DNA of 64,000 nucleotides from Salinicola endophyticus (GTDB taxonomy: Bacteria; Pseudomonadota; Gammaproteobacteria; Pseudomonadales; Halomonadaceae). Below are positions 25,335 to 34,596 of this stretch, piece by piece. The stretch covers positions 186,001 to 250,000 of the forward strand of contig NZ_PZJO01000003.1 of NCBI RefSeq assembly GCF_003206575.1, read 5' to 3'. The notes under the pieces are model-generated. The model did not search any database. It was not told the DNA's origin and worked only from the letters and a program-made list of their open reading frames with translations. The translations under genes and the position numbers were made by a program. The first letter of the stretch is position 1, and the number at the start of each line of letters is the position of its first letter.

Positions 25335-27158
25335 TCAGCGTGGGTGAAAATGATCCGGCAGCCGCGCCCGCGGGGCGAAGTGCCGGGCGTTCTTGTAGGG
25401 CATCTTCATGTAGCCGGAGACCCCCAGGCCGTCGATCTCCGGCACCGCCGCCAGCAGCGTCTCCAGGCACTGGCGAAACTCCTCCTCGCGGGCCGGATCG
25501 AGCAGGCGGTAGTGGCTGTGAATCTTGAGATGGGTCGGCAGCGCCTCGAAGATGATCATCCCGGTGTGGTGAATGGCGTTGAGCCGCGACAGCGCCTCGA
25601 TCATCACAGGCGGCAGGCGCAGAAACTCCTCCGGATCGGGGCCATCCTCGAAATAGGAGTGCTCGCGGCTGGTGTCCTCCAGCTCCGGGGTGGGGCTGAC
25701 CTCGTAGGGGATCGCCCAACCGGGCTCGGGCAGGAACGGCTGGGTGGCGTCGTCACGGTCGATGTGCAGGGTGCGCCGGGCGTTGAACAGGCACGCCTTG
25801 AACACCCCTTCGGGGCGGTGAATCGCCCGTGCCAGGGTGACCATGTTGTTGACCGCGGCGATGAAGGCGCTGCGCAGCCCGCTCTCGTGCAGGCTCAGCG
25901 AGGTGTCGACCTCCACCCCCGCCGAGCTCCAGCGCAGCGCCAGCCCGCCCACCACCGGGTAGCGGCCGAGCCGACCCACCGCGACCAGGAACGCCTTCTC
26001 GAGATCGCCCATGCCCTGCATGAAGTGCTTGTAGTAACGGTCGAGCTGAACGTCGTTGAGCGCCCGCAGGGCATCTTCGTCGCGCCCCTCCTGGCGCGCG
26101 TCCTCGCGCAGGAAGGCCTTGCGCGAGCTGTAGACCACGGTCTCGATCTCCTGCTCCAGCGAGCGCACCCACACCGGCACCAGCGGCGTCTCCGTCGGCG
26201 TGGCCACCTCGGGCAAGCGAGTGTGTGCGATCCGCGGCATGTGAGTGAGGAAGTAGTCTCCGGCGCGGCGCGCCAAGCTGGGATCGTCGGCGAGCATGGC
26301 GTCCAGCAGGCGCGCGAATTCCACCGGCAGGCCCAGCGCCGTGGCCGGGATGGTGGCGCGGCCGAAGCGGCTCGACTGCGCCGTGGCCAGGGCGTAGAGG
26401 GTCGCCGCCGCGCCCTGCTCGTCGAAGCGCGGCGACGACAGCGCGCCGTTGAGCTGGGCCTCGCCGATATAGTAGACGTCACCCATGCGCGCGTTGGTGT
26501 GCTGCAGGTCGTCTGACATCAGCGCCATCACGTGGCGCGACAAGAACTGGCCCTCGGCATCGAGCTGGGCGAAGACCGAGGAGCCCCAGTCGATCAGCGC
26601 GATATGGCCGCTCTCCGGGTCGAACATCAGGTTGGAGGGCTTGATGTCGCCATGGACCACGATGCGCCCGCGCTCGGCGTCTCGTCGCAGCGTGCGCAGG
26701 ATATCGGCGAGCTGGGCGGCGATGGCGATGATCAGCCGCGCCGGCAGGCGGCCGTGGCGCAGCGAGTACTCCTCCAGATTGACCCCGGGGGCGCGCTGCA
26801 TCACCAGCATCGCCTGATGGCGCAGGGTGCGATAGGCGATCAGCCGCGGCACCCGCGGATGCTCGACCTGCTCGAGCATGAACGCCTCCTCCTCGAGGCG
26901 CTCGTGGAACGCCTGGGGCAGGTTCTGGCGGGTGAACTTGAATACATGGCTGGCGCCGCTGGCATCGATGCCAGCGAAGACGAAGCCGTAGGCGCCCTTG
27001 CCGATCAGCGCGACGTCGCGGTAGCCGATCTGGGTCAGCTGGCGGCAGCAGCGCGCGATCCAGGCGCGCAGCTGGCGCGCCTGACTCTGGCTGAGCAGGT
27101 AGACCGACTGCTCCTCGGGGATATAGAACTGCTGAATTCCCGTCGGCTCGAGGCTCAT
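25335..27158 (-). CDS. Hanks-type Ser/Thr protein kinase in the branched-chain dehydrogenase operon
   Basis: A 607-residue soluble protein. The kinase domain (about residues 45-310) has a Gly-rich loop GKGAYG (53-58), the beta-3 Lys at 74 (HVFKF), and an acidic helix C (LEEEAFMLEQ). The catalytic loop VVHGDIKPSNLMF carries D171, K173 and N176, and a DFG variant is DWG (190-192). All catalytic residues are present, so it should be active. The C-terminal 300 residues are not recognised. It starts 9 nt after the E2 stop with GAGG upstream, so it is co-transcribed with the E1alpha-E1beta-E2 genes. Phosphorylation of the complex is an inference from context; eukaryotic BCKDH kinase is an unrelated (GHKL) fold. 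Confidence 0.88.
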   Translation of the reverse strand: MSLEPTGIQQFYIPEEQSVYLLSQSQARQLRAWIARCCRQLTQIGYRDVALIGKGAYGFVFAGIDASGASHVFKFTRQNLPQAFHERLEEEAFMLEQVEHPRVPRLIAYRTLRHQAMLVMQRAPGVNLEEYSLRHGRLPARLIIAIAAQLADILRTLRRDAERGRIVVHGDIKPSNLMFDPESGHIALIDWGSSVFAQLDAEGQFLSRHVMALMSDDLQHTNARMGDVYYIGEAQLNGALSSPRFDEQGAAATLYALATAQSSRFGRATIPATALGLPVEFARLLDAMLADDPSLARRAGDYFLTHMPRIAHTRLPEVATPTETPLVPVWVRSLEQEIETVVYSSRKAFLREDARQEGRDEDALRALNDVQLDRYYKHFMQGMGDLEKAFLVAVGRLGRYPVVGGLALRWSSAGVEVDTSLSLHESGLRSAFIAAVNNMVTLARAIHRPEGVFKACLFNARRTLHIDRDDATQPFLPEPGWAIPYEVSPTPELEDTSREHSYFEDGPDPEEFLRLPPVMIEALSRLNAIHHTGMIIFEALPTHLKIHSHYRLLDPAREEEFRQCLETLLAAVPEIDGLGVSGYMKMPYKNARHFAPRARLPDHFHPR

Positions 27159-27167
27159 GGGGTCGCC

Positions 27168-28865
27168 TCAGCGCAGCTCTGTGAGCATGCTCTCCGGTGC
27201 TTCGAGGTAGCCCTTCCAGCGGTTGCAGAAGCGCGCCATGGTGCCGCCATCGAGCACACGGTGATCGCCGGACCAGGTCACGGTCATGATCGAGCGCGCC
27301 ACCACCCGCCCCTCGGCATCGAAGCGCGGCAGCCGCTGCACCCGGCCGAGGGCGACGATCGCCACCTCCGGCGCGTTGATGATCGGCATGGCGTAGGTAC
27401 CGCCGAGCGCGCCGATATTGGAGATGCTGATGGTGCCGCCCTTGAGATCCGCCGGCGCGACCCGGCCCTCCCGCGCGGCCCGGGTCAGGCGCTCGACCTC
27501 GGCCGCCACCTGGCGCAGGCTCAGCCCCTCCACATGCTTGACGTTGGGCACCAGCAGGCCGCTCTGGCTATCCACCGCCATGCCGATATGGCAGCCGTCC
27601 TGATAGTGGATCGCCTCGGCGTCGGCATCGAAGCGGCAGTTGAGCAGCGGGAACTCGCTCACCGCCAGTGCCAGCGCCTTCATCAGCAGCGGCATCAGGG
27701 TGAGCCGCTCGTCGCGCTCGGCGAAGCGCGCCTTGAGCCGTTCGCGCAGGGCCAGCAGCTCGGTGACATCGAACTCGTCACCGTAGGCGAAGTGGGGAAT
27801 GCTCGCCGCGGCCTCGCTCATGCGCCGCGCCATCACCGCGCGAATTCCCTTGAGCGGCTCGACCCGCACGCCCGCTGGCACCTCTGCGCCCCGAGCGGTA
27901 GCGGTAGTGGCGGTCTCGGTGGCCGCCTTGGCCGCCGGCTGCGCTGTCTCGGCGGCGCTGTCGCGATGCTGCTGGAACGCCAGCACATCCTCCTTGAGCA
28001 CGCGGCCATCCTTGCCGCTGCCGGGAATCTCATCGAGATTCAGCCCCAGCTCGCGCACCCGCCGGCGCACCGCCGGGCTGGCGGGCGTGCGCCGGCGCCC
28101 ATCCCGCATGGGTGCCGCAGACGCCGAGGTTCCACGTGAAACACTGCCCGGCGCGGTCGACTGCACGGCATCGGATGCCGCGCGGGACGTCGTGTCGGTT
28201 GTCGTACCGGTGGCGTTGGGCGACTCGCCCCCCGCGGGGTGATAAGTGAACAGCGGCGTATGTACCCGAGCGCTCTCGCCAACCTGGCAGTGGCGCCGTA
28301 CCAGGCGCCCCGCCTCCGGCGCGGTGATCTCCATCACCGCCTTGTCGGTGCTGACTTCGACCACCGGCTGATCCTCGGCGATCTCCTCGCCCTCTGCGAC
28401 CCGCCACGCCACCACCTCGCACTCGACGATGCCCTCGCCGAGATCGGGCAGCAGAAACGGCTTGGCCGCGGCGGGCGTCTGCTCGCCGCCCGGCTCAGGC
28501 GGCTGCGGTATCTCCGTGTCCGGGGTAGCCGCTGCCGGCTCGGGCGCGCGGGTTGCCGGGCCGGCGGCATGATCATGCCCGTTGGTGTCGTCACCGGCAC
28601 AGGCGCTATCGGTGCGCGTCGCGGTGTCCGGTGAAGTGTCGTAGGCGAACAGCGGCGCATGCACGCGGGCGGTCTCACCCTCGCCGCAGTAGAGCCGGGT
28701 CACCTGCCCGGCGTCGGGCGCAGTGATCTCCATCACCGCCTTGTCGGTGCTCACCTCGACCACCGGCTGATCCTCGGCGATGCGGTCGCCCTCTCTGACC
28801 AACCACTTGACCACTTCGCACTCGACGATGCCCTCACCGAGATCGGGTAGCAGGAAATCGCTCAT
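27168..28865 (-). CDS. bkdB: Branched-chain 2-oxoacid dehydrogenase E2 (dihydrolipoyl acyltransferase)
   Basis: A 565-residue E2 with two N-terminal lipoyl domains, each with the lipoylated STDKAVMEI motif (Lys42 and Lys175). A flexible Ala/Pro/Thr-rich linker follows, then the peripheral subunit-binding domain near residues 266-305 (TPASPAVRRRVRELGL). The C-terminal catalytic domain contains SGDHRVLDGG. It transfers acyl groups from E1-bound intermediates to CoA. It starts 10 nt after the E1beta stop with GAGGGGG upstream. Most bacterial BCKDH E2 proteins have one lipoyl domain; two is less usual. No E3 (lpd) gene is in this cluster. Confidence 0.93.
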   Translation of the reverse strand: MSDFLLPDLGEGIVECEVVKWLVREGDRIAEDQPVVEVSTDKAVMEITAPDAGQVTRLYCGEGETARVHAPLFAYDTSPDTATRTDSACAGDDTNGHDHAAGPATRAPEPAAATPDTEIPQPPEPGGEQTPAAAKPFLLPDLGEGIVECEVVAWRVAEGEEIAEDQPVVEVSTDKAVMEITAPEAGRLVRRHCQVGESARVHTPLFTYHPAGGESPNATGTTTDTTSRAASDAVQSTAPGSVSRGTSASAAPMRDGRRRTPASPAVRRRVRELGLNLDEIPGSGKDGRVLKEDVLAFQQHRDSAAETAQPAAKAATETATTATARGAEVPAGVRVEPLKGIRAVMARRMSEAAASIPHFAYGDEFDVTELLALRERLKARFAERDERLTLMPLLMKALALAVSEFPLLNCRFDADAEAIHYQDGCHIGMAVDSQSGLLVPNVKHVEGLSLRQVAAEVERLTRAAREGRVAPADLKGGTISISNIGALGGTYAMPIINAPEVAIVALGRVQRLPRFDAEGRVVARSIMTVTWSGDHRVLDGGTMARFCNRWKGYLEAPESMLTELR

Positions 28866-28875
28866 CGTCGCCCCC

Positions 28876-29853
28876 TCAAAAGTCCATCGTCTGCTGGATC
28901 GCCTCGAACACCTTCAGGGGCCCGGGCATGTACTCCTTCTCCAGCGTCAGCGGAAACGGCGTATCGAGCCCGGTGACCCGCGCGATGGGCGACTCCAAGT
29001 AGAGGAAGCAGCGGCTCTGGATGGTAGCCGCGATCTCGGCGGCGAAGCCGCCGGTCAGCGGTGCCTCGTGGCTCACCACCAGCCGCCCGGTCTTGAACAC
29101 CGAGCTGGCCACGGTCTCCACATCCCACGGCACGATGGTGCGCAGGTCGATGATTTCACACGAGATACCGGCTTCCTCCGCCATCTCCGCCGCCTGCTCG
29201 ACCACCTCCAGCTGGGCGCCCCAGGCGAGCAGGGTGATATCCTCGCCGGCCTTGATCACCTCGGCCTGGCGCAGCGGCAGCTGGTAATCCTCGTCCGGCA
29301 CCTCGCCCACGGCGGCGCGATAGAGCCGCTTGGGCTCGAAGAAGATGACCGGATCCGGCGAGCGGATCGAGGCCAGCAGCAGACCCTTGGCCTGATGCGG
29401 ATTGCGCGGCACGACCACGGTCAGCCCGGGGGTGTGGGAGAAGTAGGCTTCCGGCGACTGCGAGTGGTAGTGGCCGCCGGCGATGCCGCCGCCGTAGGGG
29501 GCGCGAATGGTGAGCCCGCCGACATCGAACAGGCTACCGGAGCGGTAGCGGAACTTGGCACTCTCGTTGACGATCTGGTCGAACGCCGGAAAGATGTAAT
29601 CCGCGAACTGGATCTCGGCCACCGGCACCGAGCCCTGGGCCGCGAGCCCGTTGGCGAAGCCGACGATGCCCTGCTCCACCAGCGGGGTGTTGAAGCAGCG
29701 CGCGCGGCCGTACTTCTCCTGCAGATGGCTGGTGGCGCGGAACACGCCGCCGAACACGCCCACGTCCTCACCGAAGCAGAGCACCCGCGGGTCCGCCGCC
29801 ATGGCGGTATCCAGCGCGTTATTGATCGCCTGGAGCAGATTCATGCGGCTCAT
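28876..29853 (-). CDS. bkdA2: Branched-chain 2-oxoacid dehydrogenase E1 beta subunit
   Basis: A 325-residue transketolase-like beta subunit. The sequence is strikingly similar to mitochondrial BCKDHB across its length ([67 protein letters not shown]). It pairs with E1alpha to decarboxylate the 2-oxoacids of Leu, Ile and Val using thiamine diphosphate. ATG 29853 overlaps the E1alpha stop (ATGA), which suggests translational coupling. Confidence 0.95.
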   Translation of the reverse strand: MSRMNLLQAINNALDTAMAADPRVLCFGEDVGVFGGVFRATSHLQEKYGRARCFNTPLVEQGIVGFANGLAAQGSVPVAEIQFADYIFPAFDQIVNESAKFRYRSGSLFDVGGLTIRAPYGGGIAGGHYHSQSPEAYFSHTPGLTVVVPRNPHQAKGLLLASIRSPDPVIFFEPKRLYRAAVGEVPDEDYQLPLRQAEVIKAGEDITLLAWGAQLEVVEQAAEMAEEAGISCEIIDLRTIVPWDVETVASSVFKTGRLVVSHEAPLTGGFAAEIAATIQSRCFLYLESPIARVTGLDTPFPLTLEKEYMPGPLKVFEAIQQTMDF

Positions 29854-31094
29854 GGGTGCGTCTCCCCGTCACGGGTCGAAGGGTCATCCTGCATCGCCGC
29901 GTCGGCCTGGTCGGCATCGAGCCAGGGCGCGCTGCGCGGGTAGGCCTCCGGGTGGCGTCGAACATGCGCCACCAGCTCATCGAACTGCTCACGCAGCGCC
30001 ACCGGCACCTCGGCATAGACGTCGGTGACCAGCGTCTCCAACGCCGGCGGACGGCGTTTCTCGGCGCGCTTCATGGTGTCGAGCACCTCGCGGCGCAGCG
30101 ACTCCACCAGCTCGTGCTCTTCCGCTTCCTCCCACCAGCCGAGATCGAGCAGCCAGCGCTGCATGCGCCGTAGCGGGTCCTTCTTGCGCCACGCCTCCTC
30201 CTCTTTCTTGCTGCGGTAGCCGGAGGGGTCGTCGGAGGAGGAGTGCGCCGCCAGGCGATAGGTCATCGCCTCGATCAGCACCGGTTCGTTGTGCTCCACC
30301 GCCAGCCGTCGAGCCTCGCGGGTCGCCTCGTAGACCGCCAGCACGTCGTTGCCATCGATCCGGATCGACTGCATGCGGTAGCCGAAGGCGCGGGCGGCGA
30401 CACCGTCGCCGGCGAACTGCTCGGTGACCGGGGTGGAGATGGCGTAGCCGTTGTTACGGCACAGAAAGATCACCGGCACCTTGTGCACCGAGGCCATGTT
30501 GAGTGCGGCGTGGAAGTCCCCCTCCGAGGCCGCCCCCTCGCCGAAGATCACCAGCGTGCAGTGGCCCTGCCCGGCCAGTTTCTGCCCGTAGGCGTAGCCG
30601 GTGGCCTGGGGAATCTGGGTCGCCAGCGGCGACGAGATGGTGAGGTAGTTGAGCTCACGCGAGCCGTAGTGGATCGGCATCTGGCGGCCATGGGCGGGGT
30701 CGCCCTGATTGCCGAACAGCTGATCCATGAACGCCTCGGTGGCAAAGCCGCGGTAGGCCAGCGCCCCCTGCTCGCGGTACTGGGCCATGATCATGTCGGC
30801 ATCGTCGAGCGCCGCGGTGGCGCCGACCACCGCCGCCTCCTCCCCGGTGCACTGCATGTAGAAGCTGAGCCGCCCCTGGCGCTGCGCCGCCATCATGCGT
30901 TCGTCGAGCACCCGGGTGTAGAGCATGGCGCGGTAGAGGCGCCGCGCCGTGTCGCGTTCCAGGCTCGACTTGCCCGCGCCGGCGTAGAGGGTGCCATCGG
31001 GCTTGAGCAGGGTGAATACGGGGATCTGGATATCGTCGCCATTGGCGAAGACGGGCTTGTGGACCGGCTTCGCCGTGGATCGGGTCGTCTTCAT
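29850..31094 (-). CDS. bkdA1: Branched-chain 2-oxoacid dehydrogenase E1 alpha subunit
   Basis: 414 residues from ATG 31094. The thiamine diphosphate motif runs from [17 protein letters not shown] (185-201) to the Asn pair near 214. The regulatory loop [11 protein letters not shown] (284-294) matches the phosphorylated loop of mitochondrial BCKDHA. ATG 31094 is preferred to 31157 because AGGAAG lies 6 nt upstream, and because a LiuR-type operator (31164-31179) abuts the distal ATG, so the transcript would begin at or after it. First gene of the bkdA1-bkdA2-bkdB-kinase operon; divergent from the acyl-CoA dehydrogenase gene at 31374. Confidence 0.93.
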   Translation of the reverse strand: MKTTRSTAKPVHKPVFANGDDIQIPVFTLLKPDGTLYAGAGKSSLERDTARRLYRAMLYTRVLDERMMAAQRQGRLSFYMQCTGEEAAVVGATAALDDADMIMAQYREQGALAYRGFATEAFMDQLFGNQGDPAHGRQMPIHYGSRELNYLTISSPLATQIPQATGYAYGQKLAGQGHCTLVIFGEGAASEGDFHAALNMASVHKVPVIFLCRNNGYAISTPVTEQFAGDGVAARAFGYRMQSIRIDGNDVLAVYEATREARRLAVEHNEPVLIEAMTYRLAAHSSSDDPSGYRSKKEEEAWRKKDPLRRMQRWLLDLGWWEEAEEHELVESLRREVLDTMKRAEKRRPPALETLVTDVYAEVPVALREQFDELVAHVRRHPEAYPRSAPWLDADQADAAMQDDPSTRDGETHP

Positions 31095-31163
31095 CTGACG
31101 CTTCCTGAAATCGAGATGGCCGAGAGGGCGATGCGCTTTGTGAGCGGCTTTTGACATATGACC

Positions 31164-31179
31164 TTGACGTTAATGTCAA
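31164..31179. promoter_or_regulatory. Predicted LiuR operator between divergent bkd and acyl-CoA dehydrogenase operons
   Basis: TTGACGTTAATGTCAA, one base pair short of a perfect 16-bp palindrome. On the minus strand it is followed by GG and TCATAT as a possible -10. The related perfect site is at 43397-43412. Confidence 0.7.
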
Positions 31180-31373
31180 CTTGTCGCCATCCGACCTTGG
31201 TCTTTCAGCACTAGGTCCTATTGTCCTGCGCGACGCAGCGTCGCTAGAACAGAGAGCCATGCTGCGCCCGACCTACCCGGTCAGGCGCGTGCGCCCTCTC
31301 GCTATGAGGGGTTTCCCGACGAGAGGCTTTTCCAGAAGAGAGGCTTTTCCCAGACGAGGAGTGTCGACCGCTC

Positions 31374-32540
31374 ATGGACTTCGAACTCGACGCCGACCAG
31401 CAGGCCTACCGGGATGCGGCACGCCAGTTCGCCCAGCGCGAACTGGCGCCCAACGCCGCCGAATGGGACGCCAACAGCGTCTTTCCGGTGGATATCCTGC
31501 GCCAGGCCGGAGACCTTGGCTTCTGCGGTCTCTACACCCCGGAAGCCGCCGGCGGGCTGGGCCTGAGCCGCCTCGATGCGACCCTGATCATCGAGGAGCT
31601 GGCCCAGGGCTGCACCTCCACCACCGCCTTTCTGACCATCCACAACATGGTCAACTGGATTCTCGCCAGCTACGCCAACGAGGCCCTGCGCGAGGCCTGG
31701 CTGCCGGCCATGCTGAGCGGTGAGAAGCTCGGCTCCTACTGTCTCACCGAGCCCAACGCCGGCTCCGATGCCGCCTCGTTGCGCACCCGGGCGCGCCGCG
31801 ACGGCGATGCCTACGTGATCGACGGCAACAAGATGTTCATCTCCGGTGCCGGCGACACCCAGCTGCTGGTGGTGATGGCCCGCACCGGGGCACCGGACAG
31901 CGGCGCCGGCGGCATCTCCGCCTTCGCCGTGCCGGCGGACACGCCGGGCATCGACTACGGCAAGAAGGAGGCGAAGATGGGCTGGAACAGCCAGCCCACC
32001 CGCGCGATCAGCTTCGACGGCGTGCGCGTGCCGGCAGACCACCGCCTCGGCGACGAGGGCGAAGGCTTCCGTATCGCCATGCGTGCCCTCGACGGCGGGC
32101 GCATCAATATCGCCACCTGCTCGGTGGGCACCGCCCAGGCCGCGCTCACCACCGCCCACCGCTACCTGAACGAGCGCGAGCAGTTCGGGCGGCCGCTAGC
32201 CAGTTTCCAGGCACTGCAGTTCAAGCTCGCCGACATGGCCACCCAGCTCGTCGCGGCGCGCCAGATGGTGCGCCTGGCGGCGAGCAAGCTCGACCGTGGC
32301 GACCCCGACGCCACGCTCTACTGCGCCATGGCCAAGCGCTTCGCCACCGACCAGGGCTTCGCCATCTGCAACGAGGCCCTGCAGCTCCACGGCGGCTACG
32401 GCTACTTGCGCGACTACCCGCTGGAGCGTCATGTTCGCGACTGTCGGGTACACCAGATTCTCGAGGGCACCAACGAGATCATGCGTCTGGTGATCGCCCG
32501 CCGCCTGCTCGACAAGGACGACCTGGAGACCCTGATATGA
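31374..32540 (+). CDS. Acyl-CoA dehydrogenase, isobutyryl-CoA dehydrogenase-like
   Basis: A 388-residue flavoprotein of the acyl-CoA dehydrogenase family. Signatures are CLTEPNAGSDAASLRT near residue 125 and, at the C terminus, LHGGYGYLRDYPLERHVRDC with LEGTNEIM. The overall sequence and the following hydratase and 3-hydroxyisobutyryl-CoA hydrolase genes fit isobutyryl-CoA dehydrogenase of valine degradation (ACAD8-like). A short-branched-chain specificity is the alternative. Its stop overlaps the next start (ATGA). GAGGAG lies about 12 nt upstream of the ATG. Confidence 0.9.
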   Translation: MDFELDADQQAYRDAARQFAQRELAPNAAEWDANSVFPVDILRQAGDLGFCGLYTPEAAGGLGLSRLDATLIIEELAQGCTSTTAFLTIHNMVNWILASYANEALREAWLPAMLSGEKLGSYCLTEPNAGSDAASLRTRARRDGDAYVIDGNKMFISGAGDTQLLVVMARTGAPDSGAGGISAFAVPADTPGIDYGKKEAKMGWNSQPTRAISFDGVRVPADHRLGDEGEGFRIAMRALDGGRINIATCSVGTAQAALTTAHRYLNEREQFGRPLASFQALQFKLADMATQLVAARQMVRLAASKLDRGDPDATLYCAMAKRFATDQGFAICNEALQLHGGYGYLRDYPLERHVRDCRVHQILEGTNEIMRLVIARRLLDKDDLETLI

Positions 32541-33397
32541 CCGATCACAACGCCGCTCCCCAACCGGACGCGACGTCGCAAGAGACAGCGTCGGCCGACG
32601 GCCTGCGCCTGGAGCGCCGCGGCGCCATCGCCGTGCTGACCATCGACAACCCGCCCGCCAACACCTGGCACGAAGGCTCGCTGGCGGCACTCGCCGACCA
32701 TCTCGACGCGCTGGCGGCCGAGCCCCAGCCGCCGGCGCTGGTCATCACCGGTGCCGGCGACAAGTTCTTCTCCGCCGGGGCCGACCTCAAGCGCTTCACC
32801 GAGGGCAAGGCCACCGCGCTGGAGATGGCGACCCGCTTCGGGCGCGCCTTCGAAACCCTGAGCGCCTACCCCGGAGTCACCATCGCCGCGATCAACGGCT
32901 ACGCCATGGGCGGTGGGCTGGAGTGCGCACTGGCCTGCGATATCCGTATCGCCGAACGCCAGGCGAAGCTGGCGCTGCCCGAAGCCAAGGTGGGGCTGCT
33001 GCCCTGCGCCGGCGGCACCCAGCACCTGCCGTGGCTGGTCGGCGAAGGCTGGGCCAAGCGCATCATCCTGTGCGGAGAGCGCATCGACGCCGAGCGCGCG
33101 CTGGGTATCGGCCTGGTCGAGGAGCTGGCCGACGCCGGCCAGGCACTGCCCACCGCGCTGGCCCTGGCCGAGCAGAGCGGCGGCCAGAGCCCGGACGCGC
33201 TGGCGCGCTGCAAGCGCTTGATCATGAACGCCCGCGACCACGGCCTGCCCCACGGCTACCGCATGGAACGTGAGCTGTTCCTGGAGCTGTTCGACACCGC
33301 CGCCCCGGGGGAAGGCATCGGCGCCTTCCTCGACAAGCGCCCGCCGCGCTGGCGCGAGGACACGACCGACGACACCCACGACGGAGATCAGGCATGA
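32537..33397 (+). CDS. Enoyl-CoA hydratase
   Basis: A 286-residue crotonase-fold enzyme. The oxyanion-hole segments are FSAGADLKRF near residue 78 and NGYAMGGGLECALACD near residue 120, with catalytic-region Glu in EAKVGLLPCAGG. It would hydrate methacrylyl-CoA or tiglyl-CoA in Val/Ile breakdown. The polar first 25 residues look non-conserved. ATGA overlap with the dehydrogenase upstream and 4-nt overlap with the hydrolase downstream show a tight operon. Confidence 0.92.
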   Translation: MTDHNAAPQPDATSQETASADGLRLERRGAIAVLTIDNPPANTWHEGSLAALADHLDALAAEPQPPALVITGAGDKFFSAGADLKRFTEGKATALEMATRFGRAFETLSAYPGVTIAAINGYAMGGGLECALACDIRIAERQAKLALPEAKVGLLPCAGGTQHLPWLVGEGWAKRIILCGERIDAERALGIGLVEELADAGQALPTALALAEQSGGQSPDALARCKRLIMNARDHGLPHGYRMERELFLELFDTAAPGEGIGAFLDKRPPRWREDTTDDTHDGDQA

Positions 33398-34533
33398 GCG
33401 CGCCCGTGCAGTTCGACACCCTGGCCACCGCCGACGGCCACCGCCTCGGGCGCATCACCCTCGATGCCCCCAAGAGCCTCAATGCGCTGTCGCTGGAGAT
33501 GATCGATGCCATCCAGGCGCAGATCGACGCCTGGGCCGAGGACGCCGAGATAGTCGCACTGTGGCTGGAGGGTGCCGGCGACAAGGCGTTCTGCGCCGGC
33601 GGCGACGTGGTCGCCCTCTATCGCGCCATCGCCGAAGGCCACACCGGCCGTGACCCCGAGACCGCGGATGGTGCCGTGGCGCGCTACTTCACCCACGAGT
33701 ATCGCCTCGACCACGCCCTCCACACCTATCCCAAGCCGATCGTCGCCTGGGGCGACGGCATCGTCATGGGCGGCGGCATGGGGCTGCTGGCCGGCGCCTC
33801 GCATCGGGTGGTGACACCGCGCTCGATGCTGGCCATGCCGGAGATCACCATCGGCCTCTACCCGGACGTGGGCGCGAGCTGGTTCCTGAACCGCATGCCG
33901 GGGGCCAGTGGCACCTTCCTCGGCCTGACCGGTGCCCGCCTCAACGCCAGCGACGCCCTGTTCGTCGGTCTCGCCGACCGCCTGATCGCCGCCGAACGCC
34001 GCGACGCGGTGATCGACGATCTGCTCAATGCCGACTGGTCCCAGCCGCGCTCGGCCCTCGAACGGGTGCTGCGCACCCACGCCGAGGCGAGCCGCGAGCT
34101 CGCCCCGCCCGCCGAGGTCGCCCCGCGGCAGCAGGCGATCGCCGCGCTGACCGACGCCGACAGCGACGACGCACTGATCGCCGCGATCATCGCCGCCAGC
34201 GACAGCGACGACGCCTGGATCGCCCGCGCCGCGCGCAGCCTGGCCGCCGGCTCACCGCTCTCGGCGCGGCTGATCCTGCGCCAGCTGGCGCGCTGCCGGC
34301 GCGTCTCGCTGGCCGAAGCGCTGCGCAGCGAGCTCGACCTATCGCTGGCCTGCGCTACCCACGGTGATATCGCCGAGGGGGTGCGTGCGCTGCTGATCGA
34401 CAAGGACCACGCGCCGGCCTGGCGCCACACCCACGGCGCGGTGTCGGCAGCCGACCTCGAGGCCTGCCTCGCCCCGGCGTGGCCGCGGCAGTCGCACCCG
34501 CTGCGCGAGCTCCACGACCACGTGGCCGACTAG
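33394..34533 (+). CDS. 3-hydroxyisobutyryl-CoA hydrolase
   Basis: A 379-residue crotonase-superfamily hydrolase. Typical HIBCH features are visible: FCAGGDVVALYRAI near residue 65, THEYRLDHALHTYPKPIVAW, DGIVMGGGMGLLAGASHR, and MPEITIGLYPDVGASWFL. It releases 3-hydroxyisobutyrate from its CoA ester in valine degradation. The downstream enzymes mmsB/mmsA are not in the window and must lie elsewhere if the pathway is complete. Confidence 0.93.
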   Translation: MSAPVQFDTLATADGHRLGRITLDAPKSLNALSLEMIDAIQAQIDAWAEDAEIVALWLEGAGDKAFCAGGDVVALYRAIAEGHTGRDPETADGAVARYFTHEYRLDHALHTYPKPIVAWGDGIVMGGGMGLLAGASHRVVTPRSMLAMPEITIGLYPDVGASWFLNRMPGASGTFLGLTGARLNASDALFVGLADRLIAAERRDAVIDDLLNADWSQPRSALERVLRTHAEASRELAPPAEVAPRQQAIAALTDADSDDALIAAIIAASDSDDAWIARAARSLAAGSPLSARLILRQLARCRRVSLAEALRSELDLSLACATHGDIAEGVRALLIDKDHAPAWRHTHGAVSAADLEACLAPAWPRQSHPLRELHDHVAD

Positions 34534-34596
34534 GCCCCGCTCGCACGCGCCTACGGCCCCACGCCCGGGCCACCACCGCCAGGAGAGCCACACGCC

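Noticed and set aside
31321-31350. GAGAGGCTTTTCC direct repeat before the acyl-CoA dehydrogenase gene
   Set aside because: Two copies only, 17 bp apart, with no link to the operator or ribosome site; noted as minor sequence duplication.
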